Notes under the pieces: generated by a model
Told to the model about the DNA's origin: nothing
The model's input: only the letters and a program-made list of their open reading frames with translations
The model's database searches: none
Assembly (NCBI GenBank): GCA_945910005.1
Contig: OX246741.1
Location: 43,770,670-43,834,669 of the forward strand
Direction of reading: 5' to 3'
DNA from: Isoperla grammatica
Taxonomy: Eukaryota; Arthropoda; Insecta; Plecoptera; Perlodidae
DNA: 64,000 bases
Shown: one piece after another, positions 1 through 10,632 of the stretch
Layout of the letters: each line of letters begins with the position of its first letter
Numbering within the stretch: the first letter of the stretch is position 1
Position numbers and translations under genes: made by a program

Positions 1-712
1 TCCACGATAGTGATAATCAAAAGAATTACACTGAAAGTAATTTTAAAAGGAACGTGAAAGGATCTATGTTCCTTTTGAGGAACGTCTCAGTTTTTTTTTT
101 TTTTTATTAAGGAATTGTAACTTGGATCAGTTCTCTCAAAGTTCCTTTTTTGGGGGAACTTTGCCAAGACTGTACGTAGGCTACTGTTCTGATCAGTTAC
201 GTTCGTATTTTTCTCGGATTTTTATATTACGTGCAGTTATTGTTTCAGCACATTATTAAAATATATAAAACACGTGTTTCTAGATTACAGTAAAACAAAT
301 TAAATATAACTGACGTGGTCTTTGGTAAAACCAAGTGTATAGTATTATCTGTGCAGCAGTAGTATTAATATATTATACGTGTAATCTTTGGTATTATTAT
401 CGTCACATGAGTAGGTAAATTTAGCGACCATGCTAGTAAAAAGCACATTTTTTAAAGTTTCCTTCGTCATCTTCTATTGACTCTGAACAACGTACACGAA
501 AGACAGAATAGGAACTGTGAATTGAGAAGCACACCGATTTCCCATCGCGTTTTATACCGAGTGGCGTTTCGATGCTACGGAGTTTCGACGTTATGACCCC
601 GACCCGAGAAACAAAGCTGAACTGAACCATTGAGTTTAAAATACCTTACGGGGTTTTATACACAATGACTGAACATTGGAATAATGTTTATGTTATTATA
701 TTAACTTCTAGA
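1..712. other. AT-rich non-coding DNA, no gene seen
   Basis: I see no supported gene or RNA here. The sequence is AT-rich with homopolymer T runs (around 90-106). The short open frames have no recognisable domain and no splice context. Confidence 0.5.
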
Positions 713-1324
713 GAAGGCCTGCCCTACACACCAAAAAGCAATTGTGTCTTCAAATGATAGGAACAGTAAGGCTGTCTCCCACCAACCCAGTTGGAAGAAG
801 TGCTGCCCTATATACGGAACACTTCTGCCAACCCCCCTTGGAAATCAGCTGTTTAACAACGTGGTGGGTAAGGAATGTGACAGCTCGACAACCCCGTTGG
901 TAGGAGTGCGCTCTACTACACAACACTGCTGCCAACCCCCAGCTGATTTCCAAGGGGGGTTGGCAGGAGTGTTTCGTAGTAGGAGCCCCTCCTCATGGGC
1001 ACTGATTATGTGGTGCTCAGGGGCTGAAGCACCCACGGGCGTTGACCCACCGGATTGTTTGGAGGGGTGCGCATGCACCCTTCCAAATATCATGACTAAA
1101 AGAAAAATTATACCTTTATTATATTTATATATGTATCAGAGTTTAAAGGTCTCAATTTTTAAGAAAAGTGTTTTAATTTTTTTTACGATTATGTTTCTAT
1201 TTTTTTCTTGGATACAATCAAAGTGATTAAAATAATGTTTTTTTTTGCATTATATGTCTATTGATTATAAATTATATATTATTACCTATTATTACCTATT
1301 ATTATTATTATTTATTTTATATTA

Positions 1325-1371
<47 letters not shown>

Positions 1372-1645
1372 GTATATATATATATTAAATTAATTATTTT
1401 GGCATTGCATTCACGACACTTTTTTTCCTATAACGCACCAAACACACTCTAAAAACGAGGTTAAAAAATGTTGTCTGCGGCGCTATTATTGGGGGGCTCT
1501 GCCCCCCCCCCAGCCCCCCGTGCTTTGTACCTTTTCCGCGAAGTTGAACACCCTTCATCTTAGTAATTCTACATTCCTACCCGAGGTTTGCTATTTAGTT
1601 AGGGGGGCCGCACTCTTTCCAACTGGGTTGGTATGAGGGACGGGC
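713..1645. repeat. Nested inverted repeats (DNA-element remnant)
   Basis: Two sets of inverted arms are visible. An outer pair at about 770-806 and 1606-1643 shares the words AACCCAGTTGGAA and TTCCAACTGGGTT. An inner pair at 817-851 and 940-975 contains CCAAGGGGGGTTGG and its complement. The layout suggests a non-autonomous DNA transposon with a fold-back inside it. No transposase was recognised and the ends were not resolved, so the class is unknown. Confidence 0.5.
1327..1384. repeat. (TA)n microsatellite
   Basis: A run of alternating TA of about 58 bases, interrupted by two TATG units near its right end. Confidence 0.95.
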
Positions 1646-1667
1646 AATAAATTAATGAACTTGGCTC

Positions 1668-1773
1668 ATTGCTACAAAGCTGACGTTTCGGGTAGGGTAC
1701 ACTGCCCATCTCTGAATCTAGCTCTGAAGATAGGCATTGTAACCTGCCTGAAACATCAGCTTTGAAGCAATGA
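1668..1773. repeat. Short inverted repeat
   Basis: Arms at about 1668-1700 and 1743-1773 pair with few mismatches (CAAAGCTGACGTTTC against GAAACATCAGCTTTG), leaving a loop of roughly 45 bases. This is either a small fold-back element or part of an unrecognised transposon. Confidence 0.55.
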
Positions 1774-1779
1774 TAGACG

Positions 1780-2500
1780 CAGCTACACCCGGACGCTAAA
1801 GCCTACGTGAGTGTTTAGAACAGTAATAAAGTTACTCCAATCACATTGCATTTGAAGCATGACGTAAAGTGTTAGCACATACTTTTTTTGTACACGTCAT
1901 GTAATAATCATAATACGTCGCTGGTTTTGGAAGCTACATAAAACCACCCTTGATGTTTGGAGACCCTTGTGTTTTTATTGTGTTGTATTTTTATTGCAGT
2001 GGAGGGTTACAATTACCATCAACTTCATTGGGGATGTATCAATGTGGCATCGTAATATACATCTTATCAAGTTTTCTAAAAATAATAATATTCTAATATA
2101 TATTTTATTTATTTATTTATTTATTTTCCTCTTTTTGTACATTACACATTTGGATTTTTTTCTTGTACCTGCGGAAATACCTGAACCAATAAACATAGGT
2201 TTGTGGCGGTTCAGGTTTACATATAATTTACCCTTTTTTTAATATACAGTGAACATCGACTAAGATTAATTTTGATTGTAGTATTTAATGCCTTAAAGTA
2301 AACTAAAGCTAAACTAAACTTAATATTACACTTGTTTGTTTTTTTATCTAAAATAAACAAGCAATTTTTTATATTCTATCTATGCCCTTTGGTCTAGAAA
2401 AAGGAACAAATAAATTTTAACATTTATCATGTAAGCAGCTATATATAAGATATGTGAATAATTGCGAAAGTTAATTTAAAAAACTCGGTATTACAGATTT
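1780..2500. other. Non-coding, AT-rich; nothing recognised
   Basis: Contains short TTTA/TTAT runs around 2100-2125. No gene, RNA or clear repeat boundary was recognised. It may include the 3' end of the LINE fragment that follows. Confidence 0.4.
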
Positions 2501-2563
2501 CTTTACAATACATTGTTTTAATGTTACCAATATTATGTTTGAAGGCCTTAGTTGGTATGGTGG

Positions 2564-3583
2564 TCATATGAAATATTTTTCAATATTACTTTGATCCTGA
2601 GACATAACCCAGCTTTTTATTTTATGTTTGATTGACGGTGTTAGTTTATGGGTTTGCAATTCTGGCGGTAAATCATTAAATATTTTTGGCCCTAGATAAA
2701 CTACATGGCGTTGTCCAGCAGATTTATTTTTTCTTATGGATTGCAGGAGATTTTTGGTTTTGTTGCGAGTTTCATGAGTATGGTGAATGTGCTCTCCCAA
2801 TTTATATTTTATTGTGTAAATGAGCGCCGCTTTAGCGTAGAGCTGGCGTATACTTGGAACATCAAATTCTTGGAATAAAATATGTGAAGGGTAGTCCATT
2901 GGCTTGCGCAGGCAGATTTTAATATTTTTTTTTTGTATTATTTGAAGTCTATAAAGATGATTAGGGTAGCAGGCTCCCCAGCCTATAATTGCGTATTGTA
3001 TGATTGATTGAATAAATGCATAGTAAATTTTCCGGAGGAAGTGCTGATTGACTATTGAGCGAAGAAGAATAAATGTATACATGATTTTTCGTACTTTTTT
3101 AACTAAACCATTTATATGATGGTCCCATTTTAATCTTTCATCTACAATAAGACCTAAATATTTTATCTGTGTTGTAGATTTTATTACATTAAGATGTTTT
3201 CGGAGTTCATTCGGTGGTGCACCTTTATTTGACAAGTAAAAGGTAATATATTTTGTTTTTTCCAAGTTTAGAGTCAACATGTTAGCATCTAGCCACTGTT
3301 GAATCAGTTCGAAACCTAACTTTGCCATTATGAAAACATCTTCCCATGTTTTAGCAATAAATACTAGAACGGTATCATCTGCAAAGGACATGATTTTTGC
3401 TCCCCCATATGTTTTTGAGCACAAGTCATTAATGTATATAAGGAACAGAATTGGTCCTAGGACGGTTCCTTGAGGTACACCGCATTTTATTGTTCTGGGA
3501 TTCTGGTGTATTGTTGCCTATTTGAGAGATATGATTTTAGGAGTTTTAAATATGCGATTGGACTACCTGGGCAATTGTTATTT
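2564..3583 (-). pseudogene. 5'-truncated non-LTR retrotransposon reverse transcriptase
   Basis: The minus strand encodes the C-terminal half of a LINE reverse transcriptase. Near 3480 there is the GVPQGTVLGP block, then the catalytic FADD motif (SFADDTVLVF, near 3390), the thumb region with YLGLIVDERLKWDHHI, and a conserved tail ending in the stop at 2564. Upstream, at about 3490-3560, the matching protein continues in another frame (segment LLKSYLSNRQQY), so there is at least one frameshift. No endonuclease or ORF1 is present. This is a dead 5'-truncated copy, probably of the Jockey/CR1 supergroup. It differs from the full-length LINE at 5-9.7 kb. Confidence 0.85.
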
Positions 3584-3589
3584 TAATTA

Positions 3590-4464
3590 AAATTGTGCCA
3601 TTTTCATTGTCATTGGTTGTCATTGGTGGTATTTAGTTAGCCTAATAACCTAATATTTCATCAATAATCAATACATTATTATTAAGCTTGTATTCACAGT
3701 AAATAAATGCCACGTGGAATTTATACTCTTCTAATTGAAAATAAACCTTCGTCGAGTACAATCAATTTTTTTTTTAGCTTTACCGCTAAATTACCCGTTT
3801 TAATTTTACGGTAAACCGAAAATCCATCGTAAATCTATCACACAAGTATTATTTTTGAAAATTGCACAAAGATTGCAATGTTGAAAACTTATCTTCTGTA
3901 GCCTTAATAAATAATAATCTTCAACTCAGTTCCAACTGTGTCGGGTTGAGTGGTATAATAATATAAATTAATAAACTTGTTTCAAGTTTCAAATGTGTTT
4001 CTAGCATGGCTGCCGAACTTCAATTTATATCAAATATGGCCGCCAGATAGGGAGTTGGGGGTACTACGTGATTGTTGCTGCTTCAAGCCCCTCCGCTTAG
4101 GATTTGCAGACCTCAGGCCGATAAAATTGTACTACTACTTTACCAATCTAGATTAGACCTTGTAGTCTGGGGAGAACTTTTGTTGTGTTGGCTAAACTGC
4201 AGCAAACTCAGCAGAAAGTCAGAAAGTATTCAGTTGCAGTGAAAAGTGACAACGATACGATCCATCCTTCGCCATCCTCCACCCACAGACTGAGACAGTT
4301 GTGTAAAGCAAAACGTGTATTGTGTATGGCAAAGACTCAACGTATAACCTGTCTGGTGTAGGGCTAGGGTCTAGGTAGGTAATTACTCTTTGTAAATTTA
4401 ATACTTCATGTTATATGTGTATCAGTTCGTTTTTTACACAACCCTATTCATTTCAATTGGGCTT
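3590..4464. other. Non-coding; possible distant 5' exon or promoter, unproven
   Basis: No coding exon is recognised. Around 4005-4060 there are two ATGGCNGCC words like YY1 sites. A stretch ending near 4380 reads TAGGTAG then GTAATT, which could act as a splice donor. This could be an untranslated first exon of NFX1, but nothing in the sequence alone decides it. Confidence 0.2.
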
Positions 4465-4800
4465 GTTATGTCTAGGCCTAGGCCTAGGCCTATGTCACAG
4501 CGGCTCCAGCCTAGGACCTAGCCTAGGCTATAGGCCTACGCCCCGGCCATGGTCTACGATTTAAGCCTAGCCTAGGCCTAGTCCTAGCCAATATTAACAA
4601 CCTGAAATAATAGCTTCGCAAACCGTAGCCGAGGCTAGGCCTCGGCTAGGCCTAGGCTAGGCCTAGGCTATGCCTACCGTCTCAACTCAATGCAGCCCTA
4701 GTTCCCAATCTTGGCATGGCTTCATTAAGGTTAGGCCTAGCCTAGGCCTAGGCCTAGGGCAAGATGTAAGCCTAGGCCTAGGTCTACCCCTAGGCCTACC
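4465..4800. repeat. AGGCCTA-rich low-complexity cluster
   Basis: The palindromic word TAGGCCTA, chained as CTAGGCCTAGGCCTA, occurs again and again on both strands. Smaller clusters of the same word lie at about 10270-10350, 11455-11580, 19995-20300 and 57855-58010. This reads as a genome-wide simple repeat, not a gene. Confidence 0.8.
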
Positions 4801-5156
4801 GTGGCTTAAAGTCGCGTTTACACAAAATGATTAATGTTTAAGGTTTATGGTTTAAGCAAGTTCAGGCATATGATTTACGTGTTAGCGTTCACTCAGTGTC
4901 GTAAGGTGTAATGTTTAATGATTAGTGTTTAAGAGTAGTTGAACAAGATCGAAGTACTGTCGTAAGGCTTACGACCATCCAATCAACGTTCTTCTTCTTC
5001 TTCTTCTTCTTCTTATTGTATATTGATCCCCAATGTACTAGAGTATATGGGATATTATACATGGTCAATCAATAGCTAATATTAAAAAAATAATAATAAT
5101 AATAAAAGCAGCCCAACCTATAAGGTTGTCTTGTCTGGTGAGGGAAAGTTAAAAAT

Positions 5157-8100
5157 CTAAAAGAAATCGTCGATGAGGTAACATGATTTGCTGAGTAGGA
5201 ACGATTTTAATCGTGTTTTAAAACTGCTATCCCTCTCGATGCTCTTTATCTCGGCAGGCAGGTTATTATAGAAACGGATGCCTTGATTGCTGGGGCTCTT
5301 CAGGCCAATGGTTAGCCTCACTATATCTCGGTGAAGATCACCCCTCTGCCTGGTATCATGATCATGATAGTCTCCATTTCTTCCTAAGTCTTCATATCTA
5401 CCACGGATACTCATTATTAGTTCAAATATGTATAGATCTGCTACGGTTAGTATGCCCAGCTCAGGGAAAAGTTTACGGCAAGAATGCCGCCTACCTACAC
5501 CTTTCAGAGACCGCACCGCTCTTTTCTGTATGACGAAAATTTTATTAAAAACCTTCTTGCACGAGGAGCCCCACAAAACGATCCCATAGCGGAGAAGTGC
5601 TTCAAAGTATGCGAAGTAGACTGTTTTAGCCGGGCCGAAACCTATTCTATCTTTAATAATTCGGATCGCGTAACATGCCACACTTAGCTTCTTAGCCAGA
5701 TTGTCAGTGTGCAGGTCCCATTTTAGCGAGGCTTCCACAACAATGCCAAGGGAAGAGGTAGATTTCACTTCTGGTAGCAGCACTCCCTGATAGTGTAAGT
5801 CGAGCGGATGTATCTTCTTGTGCCCCAGGTTAAAAAGCATTGTCACCGTCTTTGTGGGATTCATTGCCAGCTGGTTATTGCGAAGCCATAGCGACTTTGT
5901 GTCGAGTTCCCTTTGTGCTGCACTAACAGCCTCCATGAATTGTTTTCCCCAACATAAATATGTGAAATCATCCGCATATGTATACATCGAGGAGCATGGT
6001 GAGGAAGGTTGTCGGTCGTTGACATAAATAATAAAATACAATGGCCCCAACACTGTTCCCTGCGGGACTCCAGTTGAGGTCTCCAGCCAAGCCGATTGCA
6101 CTATTTCAGTATTCCCATCAGTAACCCTTTTCACTTGAACTGACTGCTGTCTACCATCCAAATACGATGCCACCCATTTTAAGGCTTCCTCTGAGAATCC
6201 GAGTGCCTCCATTTTGGATAACAACTTCCCGTGGTGAACACAGTCGAACACTTTTGACATGTCACAGAAAACACCTACGGCATAGTCACCGGAGTCAATA
6301 ATTTTGTGTAATTTATTCATGAGGTCACATAAGGCAGTAGTCGTCGATCGGCCCTGACGGAAACCGTGCTGGCTATTGGCCAAATGTTGTTGTGATTCCA
6401 GATAGTCTACCATTCTGGCTTTGACTAGTTTTTCAAAAACCTTAGACAGTGCAGTTACAAGAGCTATTGGGCGGTAGTTACCGGGGTCAGCCTTGCTTCC
6501 CTTTTTGTGTATTGGGACGACCAAACTCTTCTTCATCGCTGTAGGAAAGGTCCCATGTTGGAGAGAGGCATTGAATATGGTTGCAAGGACTTCACCCACT
6601 GGTCTAGTACATTGCCTTATAACTCTATTTGGGATTCCATCTATACCAGCCGAGAGAGTATCACGGAGGGTTCGTGCATATTTGCATACTTCCGAGCCTG
6701 TTATAGGTACCCAGCAAAAGGTCTCCTTGTTAGGTCTATGTGACCGGTCTAGGTTCTGTGAGCTGTCGCTCCTCTCGTCATTAGTGGAATCATCGCTAGC
6801 AATCAACGTCGGTTGAAGAGTATCGACAATAATAGTTTCCGCTGCCGTAGTAAAGTGATTATTAAAAACATTAGCTACCGCAACCAAGTCTGAGATGTCC
6901 TCATTGTCTACAGTGAGATTTATAGAGGAAGGCTCCGATTTCTTCCCACGTAACTCTTCGTTTACTATTTTCCAGACTTCCACCCCTTTGTTGGTGGCAG
7001 CAGTCAGCCTCTCATTACAGTTGGCGGATTTTGCTAGGCTAATGATCACTTTGTATCTCCTGTTAATCTCTCGATACTCACTTTCTTTAATTTCCGTTCC
7101 CCATAGTCGCCACTCCTTGAAGGCGTACCGTCGCCGAGCTCCCCAAGCCTTGACTTCTGCAGTCACCCACGGCTTAGTAGAGCAATCTTTCTTAGCTTGT
7201 CGAAGAGGAAAAGCTTCTATAAAACATTTCTTAAATCTTACTAGGAAATTATCATACATGATATTCACATCCTCCCGCTCAGCATACACAGTATTCCAGT
7301 CTTCTACCGAAACCCTTTCCCAGAAATTTTGAAGGTTTCTAGTATTAAAACGTCGAACTTTCTCTCTTCTATTCTGCTTCTTCCCTCCACTGTTAGAATA
7401 TACACTCCCTACTGGGGAGTTGTCACAATTAGGATTAAAATTCAAACTAAATAGGCCCCATTGAGCCGCATGGTCAGAGAAACCATTGTGGTCAACAAAC
7501 ACTTTGACTGGAAGGGCGTCAGCTGTTAAAATGTTATCCAGGATACTGCCACCGCCATTTGGATTGAGCCTAGTAAAATGGTTCACCTTTGATGACAGAT
7601 TGTAAGAAGCTAAAAGATTAGATAGGTCAGTTTTGTGATTGGAATCTATACCGAAGTCAATATTAAAATCACCACATAAAATAGCCTGTGATCTGCTCTG
7701 GGATAAAATGTTGAGACAGTCCTCCAGTTGATTGCGGAAAAGAACATAACTCCCACTTGGTGGCCTATAGATCACAACAATGTTTAGTGATATTCTATGA
7801 GCACCTGAGTTAATCTCCGCCTGGATGGCAGCTATTTCAAAGTGAAATTCAATTCCAAGCTTATTAACTCTATCCAAAACTTTAAAGGTGACATCATTAC
7901 ATGCATAGATACATGCACCACCATGCGTAGTATTATTTTCCTTCCGGCAGAAATAGGCCGCCAGGCGACATCCTCGAAGCTGGGTGAGGCAAATTGAGTC
8001 CTTATTCAGCCAATGTTCCGTGAAACACACAATGTGGGGAAAGCCAAAGGTAGTAGGCCTAAGTCTACTTTCAAAATGTTCTTCAAGGCATAGTACCTTG

Positions 8101-8216
8101 TCCCTCAGACTCCTAATATTTTGATGGAAAAGGCAGAAATCATGCTGCTTGCCTGCGTCAGGCGGGCTTTTCAACACCACGTCCACTTGCCTCGATGATG
8201 ATGGCAAGCTGTCCAC
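5157..8216 (-). CDS. LINE ORF2: AP endonuclease plus reverse transcriptase
   Basis: A 1019-residue protein that would nick target DNA and reverse-transcribe the element RNA in the nucleus. The N-terminal third is an AP-endonuclease-like domain: HQNIRSL near residue 32, TEHWL, YRPPSG, CGDFNID, and the catalytic SDH in a segment reading GFSDHAAQWG. A linker follows, then reverse transcriptase with PIHKKG, NYRPIALV, QHGFR, GVPQGTVLGP and the catalytic YADD at residues 747-750. The C-terminal 269 residues have the usual LINE thumb and tail, and no RNase H is seen. No internal stop is present. The ATG at 8216 is the first in the frame and sits 35 bases after the ORF1 stop. Confidence 0.93.
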   Translation of the reverse strand: MDSLPSSSRQVDVVLKSPPDAGKQHDFCLFHQNIRSLRDKVLCLEEHFESRLRPTTFGFPHIVCFTEHWLNKDSICLTQLRGCRLAAYFCRKENNTTHGGACIYACNDVTFKVLDRVNKLGIEFHFEIAAIQAEINSGAHRISLNIVVIYRPPSGSYVLFRNQLEDCLNILSQSRSQAILCGDFNIDFGIDSNHKTDLSNLLASYNLSSKVNHFTRLNPNGGGSILDNILTADALPVKVFVDHNGFSDHAAQWGLFSLNFNPNCDNSPVGSVYSNSGGKKQNRREKVRRFNTRNLQNFWERVSVEDWNTVYAEREDVNIMYDNFLVRFKKCFIEAFPLRQAKKDCSTKPWVTAEVKAWGARRRYAFKEWRLWGTEIKESEYREINRRYKVIISLAKSANCNERLTAATNKGVEVWKIVNEELRGKKSEPSSINLTVDNEDISDLVAVANVFNNHFTTAAETIIVDTLQPTLIASDDSTNDERSDSSQNLDRSHRPNKETFCWVPITGSEVCKYARTLRDTLSAGIDGIPNRVIRQCTRPVGEVLATIFNASLQHGTFPTAMKKSLVVPIHKKGSKADPGNYRPIALVTALSKVFEKLVKARMVDYLESQQHLANSQHGFRQGRSTTTALCDLMNKLHKIIDSGDYAVGVFCDMSKVFDCVHHGKLLSKMEALGFSEEALKWVASYLDGRQQSVQVKRVTDGNTEIVQSAWLETSTGVPQGTVLGPLYFIIYVNDRQPSSPCSSMYTYADDFTYLCWGKQFMEAVSAAQRELDTKSLWLRNNQLAMNPTKTVTMLFNLGHKKIHPLDLHYQGVLLPEVKSTSSLGIVVEASLKWDLHTDNLAKKLSVACYAIRIIKDRIGFGPAKTVYFAYFEALLRYGIVLWGSSCKKVFNKIFVIQKRAVRSLKGVGRRHSCRKLFPELGILTVADLYIFELIMSIRGRYEDLGRNGDYHDHDTRQRGDLHRDIVRLTIGLKSPSNQGIRFYNNLPAEIKSIERDSSFKTRLKSFLLSKSCYLIDDFF

Positions 8217-8251
8217 GCCTCCTCCATTAGTACGGACGCCCCCTAGTACAA

Positions 8252-9427
8252 TTAGTTTTCCTTCTTATTGAATAGGACCTCCTGAATAGTGTCCGCTATA
8301 AGCTGGCCAAGGAATAGTCCACCTCTTTGATTTAGGTGCAGACCATCACGGGCTGATTCCCACCTTGAGATTCTAGCATTGGGATCCAGAAAGCTTACGT
8401 TCTCAAACTGACTACACATCCATTCGACGCCCTCATTAATGTCATCAATTGTGCTGTCTAAGCAGTCATTCCTATATAGCAATCCATTTAAAATCAGATG
8501 TGAGTCCTGGAGAGGTCCTGCCTTGAACGAGTCCACAAGAGATGCCAATCTTTCCATTATGTGGACCCCGCTTCTATCCCTCATGTTGTTGGTCCCAACA
8601 TGGCATACCGTTACCTTGGGCACGTATCCAAGTTCTTTCCTATGGACCTCCGTCAGAAGCTCCTGGGTTCTGATACCCCCGTAAACCCTTGTCTCACAGC
8701 CCATACCTTCAAGGTAGTCGCTCGCCCCTCGAATGATGGAATCCCCAATCACCAGGGCTTCATTTGGTAGGAATACTTTGGCCATTTCTGGCTGATTGGC
8801 TTTGGCTTTAATACTCACCCGCCGGTTAAAGATTTCACGGAATCTCGATTCTTTGTCTGCACGTGTCTCCCTGGGCTTACTTGGCTCCGCCTGCTTCTCT
8901 TCCTCATCATTAACTAGTATGTCAGCTTGGCATACCTTTTTATTTCCTGTAGTGAGTCCCGGCTTACCCGCGCTTTCTGCGTAATCTGTCTCTAGCTTGC
9001 GACTGGCGCCTGATCCTATAGCCCCACTAACCCCGGCCCTTGGTGTCCTCTTTGGGGTAGGCCTAGGCCTGTGATTCGGGCTACCTGCCTCTCTCGGGAC
9101 GACCCGGTTCAGCTGACTGGCCATATGTTCAATAGTAGCACGTAGATTGAGTACTTCAGCAGCCAGTAACCTAACCTCGTTTTCCAGCCCCGCTCCCGAC
9201 CTGTGTGTCACCGCATCCCTACAGCAATTATCACATAACCAGTTTATGTTTTTAGCCCCACTGATAGCTTTGAAAGTTGCCGCCTTCATTCCTACACAAT
9301 AAGTGTGGAACCATTTAGGACATCTATCACAGCCTAACCACGAGTCCCCTTGTTCTATATTGAATTTCCCACACGTCGCACAGGGATCGCTTTCTTCTTC
9401 TTCGGTTTGCATTGTGTACGAATTCAA
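8252..9427 (-). CDS. LINE ORF1: PHD finger plus SGNH/GDSL esterase-like domain
   Basis: A 391-residue ORF1. Residues 16-69 form a PHD-type zinc finger (CATC, CDRC, HTYC, CDNC cysteine/histidine pattern). Residues 82-110 are leucine-rich and may form a coiled coil. The C-terminal part is an SGNH-hydrolase-like domain with GDS at 228-230 (nucleophile Ser230), GTNN at 278-281 and DGLHLN at 361-366 (Asp361 and His364). Esterase ORF1 proteins are known in CR1-type LINEs, where they are thought to aid RNA or membrane handling. Catalytic positions look intact. It lies directly upstream of ORF2 in the same element. Confidence 0.9.
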   Translation of the reverse strand: MNSYTMQTEEEESDPCATCGKFNIEQGDSWLGCDRCPKWFHTYCVGMKAATFKAISGAKNINWLCDNCCRDAVTHRSGAGLENEVRLLAAEVLNLRATIEHMASQLNRVVPREAGSPNHRPRPTPKRTPRAGVSGAIGSGASRKLETDYAESAGKPGLTTGNKKVCQADILVNDEEEKQAEPSKPRETRADKESRFREIFNRRVSIKAKANQPEMAKVFLPNEALVIGDSIIRGASDYLEGMGCETRVYGGIRTQELLTEVHRKELGYVPKVTVCHVGTNNMRDRSGVHIMERLASLVDSFKAGPLQDSHLILNGLLYRNDCLDSTIDDINEGVEWMCSQFENVSFLDPNARISRWESARDGLHLNQRGGLFLGQLIADTIQEVLFNKKEN

Positions 9428-9734
9428 GAGAGAACTCTTTTAAGGTTATGTAGCTCCTGTCAGCTGTCACTTAGTAGGACATGTAGATTATCGATGAAAA
9501 CCTTTGTTACTAGCCCTATAAATTAGTAACTTGAACACTCCTTATTAAATTTAAAGACTGCGTCAACTTAAATAGAAAAAATATAACTTCGACTCTAATA
9601 ATTTTAATAATTATTTCACGGAGCGAAATTCATCCGACCACTCGCAACGGCGCCATCTTAATCCTCTTCGTTACGTAGTCGCAGATCTTTCAAAGACATA
9701 TATAGGGGCGGGGACAACGTTACGATCTAAACAT

Positions 9735-10120
9735 TAAACCTTAAGAGGAAGGACTACTAGCCAATATTAAAACCCGCGAAATTAACGTATTTTCGTCATA
9801 TCTCAATAACGCCACACAATATCAAAACAGTGACACAACGCACATTGTGGATTCGTGAGAGCTCAATACCAAATGAAAAAGATTTATTAGTTTGAAGTTA
9901 TTATAATTATTATTTGTAATTTAACTAATTTACAAGTTAATTACAAATTACAACTATAATTACTACAATCTACGAAATCTTTTTCATTTGGTATTGAGCT
10001 CTCACGAATCCACAATGTGCGTAGGTGTCACTGTTTCGATATTGTATGGCGTTATTGAGATATGACGAGAATACGTTCATTTCGCGGGTTTTAATATTGG
10101 CTAGTAGTCCTTCCTCTTAA
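9735..10120. repeat. Long palindrome, arms about 190 bases
   Basis: The left arm (about 9735-9910) contains GACTACTAGCCAATATTAAA, GATTCGTGAGAGCTCAATAC and CAAATGAAAAAGA. The right arm (about 9965-10120) carries their complements in reverse order with few mismatches. The centre is AT-rich. This is the inner part of the DNA element interrupted by the LINE. Confidence 0.85.
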
Positions 10121-10437
10121 ACCATACACCTTACGACTTACACATTAATCATTTTGTGTAGACGCGCCTTAAGTCTGCGTAGGTCTTACCCCCTACTTAA
10201 TGGCGCCATTGGGTTTCAAATATGGCACTAGGCTAGGTAGGCTATATAGCCTAGCTAAGCCTGGCATAAAGTCTTGATTGGCCTTGGTAGAACTAGGCCT
10301 AGGCCTAGACCTTAGGCTATGTTTTTTGTTAGATATCCCTAGGCTAGGCCTAGGTGCCGACTTTTTAACATATCAGGTGGGCTCTTAAAAGTGACTCGCA
10401 TAAACATTGGATACACAGTTAGTAGTTACGAAGTTAG

Positions 10438-10632
10438 GAACCGGCCCAGTTGGCCGCAGGTCGATTAGGCGTTGATCTAGTAAACCGCAGTCTTTGCGTT
10501 CCAGGTTCGAATCCTGGCTTGGGCATGGATGTCATCCTCATAACCACCCAGGCATCGTCTCGATTAGCCTCGCTGCAAATATATGGGCCGTATAACACCA
10601 AATGTATCATCACGAAGATTGGGTGGATTTAA
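10438..10632 (+). mobile_element. tRNA-derived SINE
   Basis: A tRNA-like head of about 85 bases has a B box GGTTCGAATCC at about 10503 and an A-box-like region near 10450. It is followed by a non-tRNA body with GTCTCGATTAGCC and a GCAAATATATGGGCCGTA tail. The same head occurs decayed at about 12025-12120 and inverted at 38345-38530. The body/tail also occurs near 15990-16055 without the head. This is a SINE copy rather than a functional tRNA gene, because the acceptor and anticodon arms are not well paired. Confidence 0.75.

Larger units (their letters stand above)
4989..9715 (-). mobile_element. Full-length non-LTR retrotransposon (LINE), CR1/Jockey group
   Basis: The element runs on the minus strand: a 5' region right of 9427, ORF1 (9427 to 8252), a 35-base gap, ORF2 (8216 to 5157), a short 3' UTR, and a simple (GAA)n-type tail seen on the plus strand as (TTC)n at about 4989-5013. 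Both ORFs are open from start to stop, which suggests a young and possibly active copy. A PHD-plus-esterase ORF1 and an ORF2 with an AP endonuclease and reverse transcriptase fit the CR1/Jockey supergroup. The exact 5' end and any target-site duplication were not resolved. Confidence 0.85.
4805..10172. mobile_element. DNA element with inverted ends, split by a LINE
   Basis: The left end (about 4811-4845, CACAAAATGATTAATG) is matched in inverted orientation by the right end (about 10140-10172, CATTAATCATTTTGTG). The LINE at about 4989-9715 lies between them. Taking out the LINE leaves a non-autonomous element under 1 kb with a long palindromic core. A related design is seen at 29505-29815. The transposon superfamily is not identifiable because no transposase is present. 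Confidence 0.55.

Noticed and set aside
10450..10530. Functional tRNA gene
   Set aside because: It has a good B box but poor tRNA folding, and it is attached to a repeated SINE body found at other sites.
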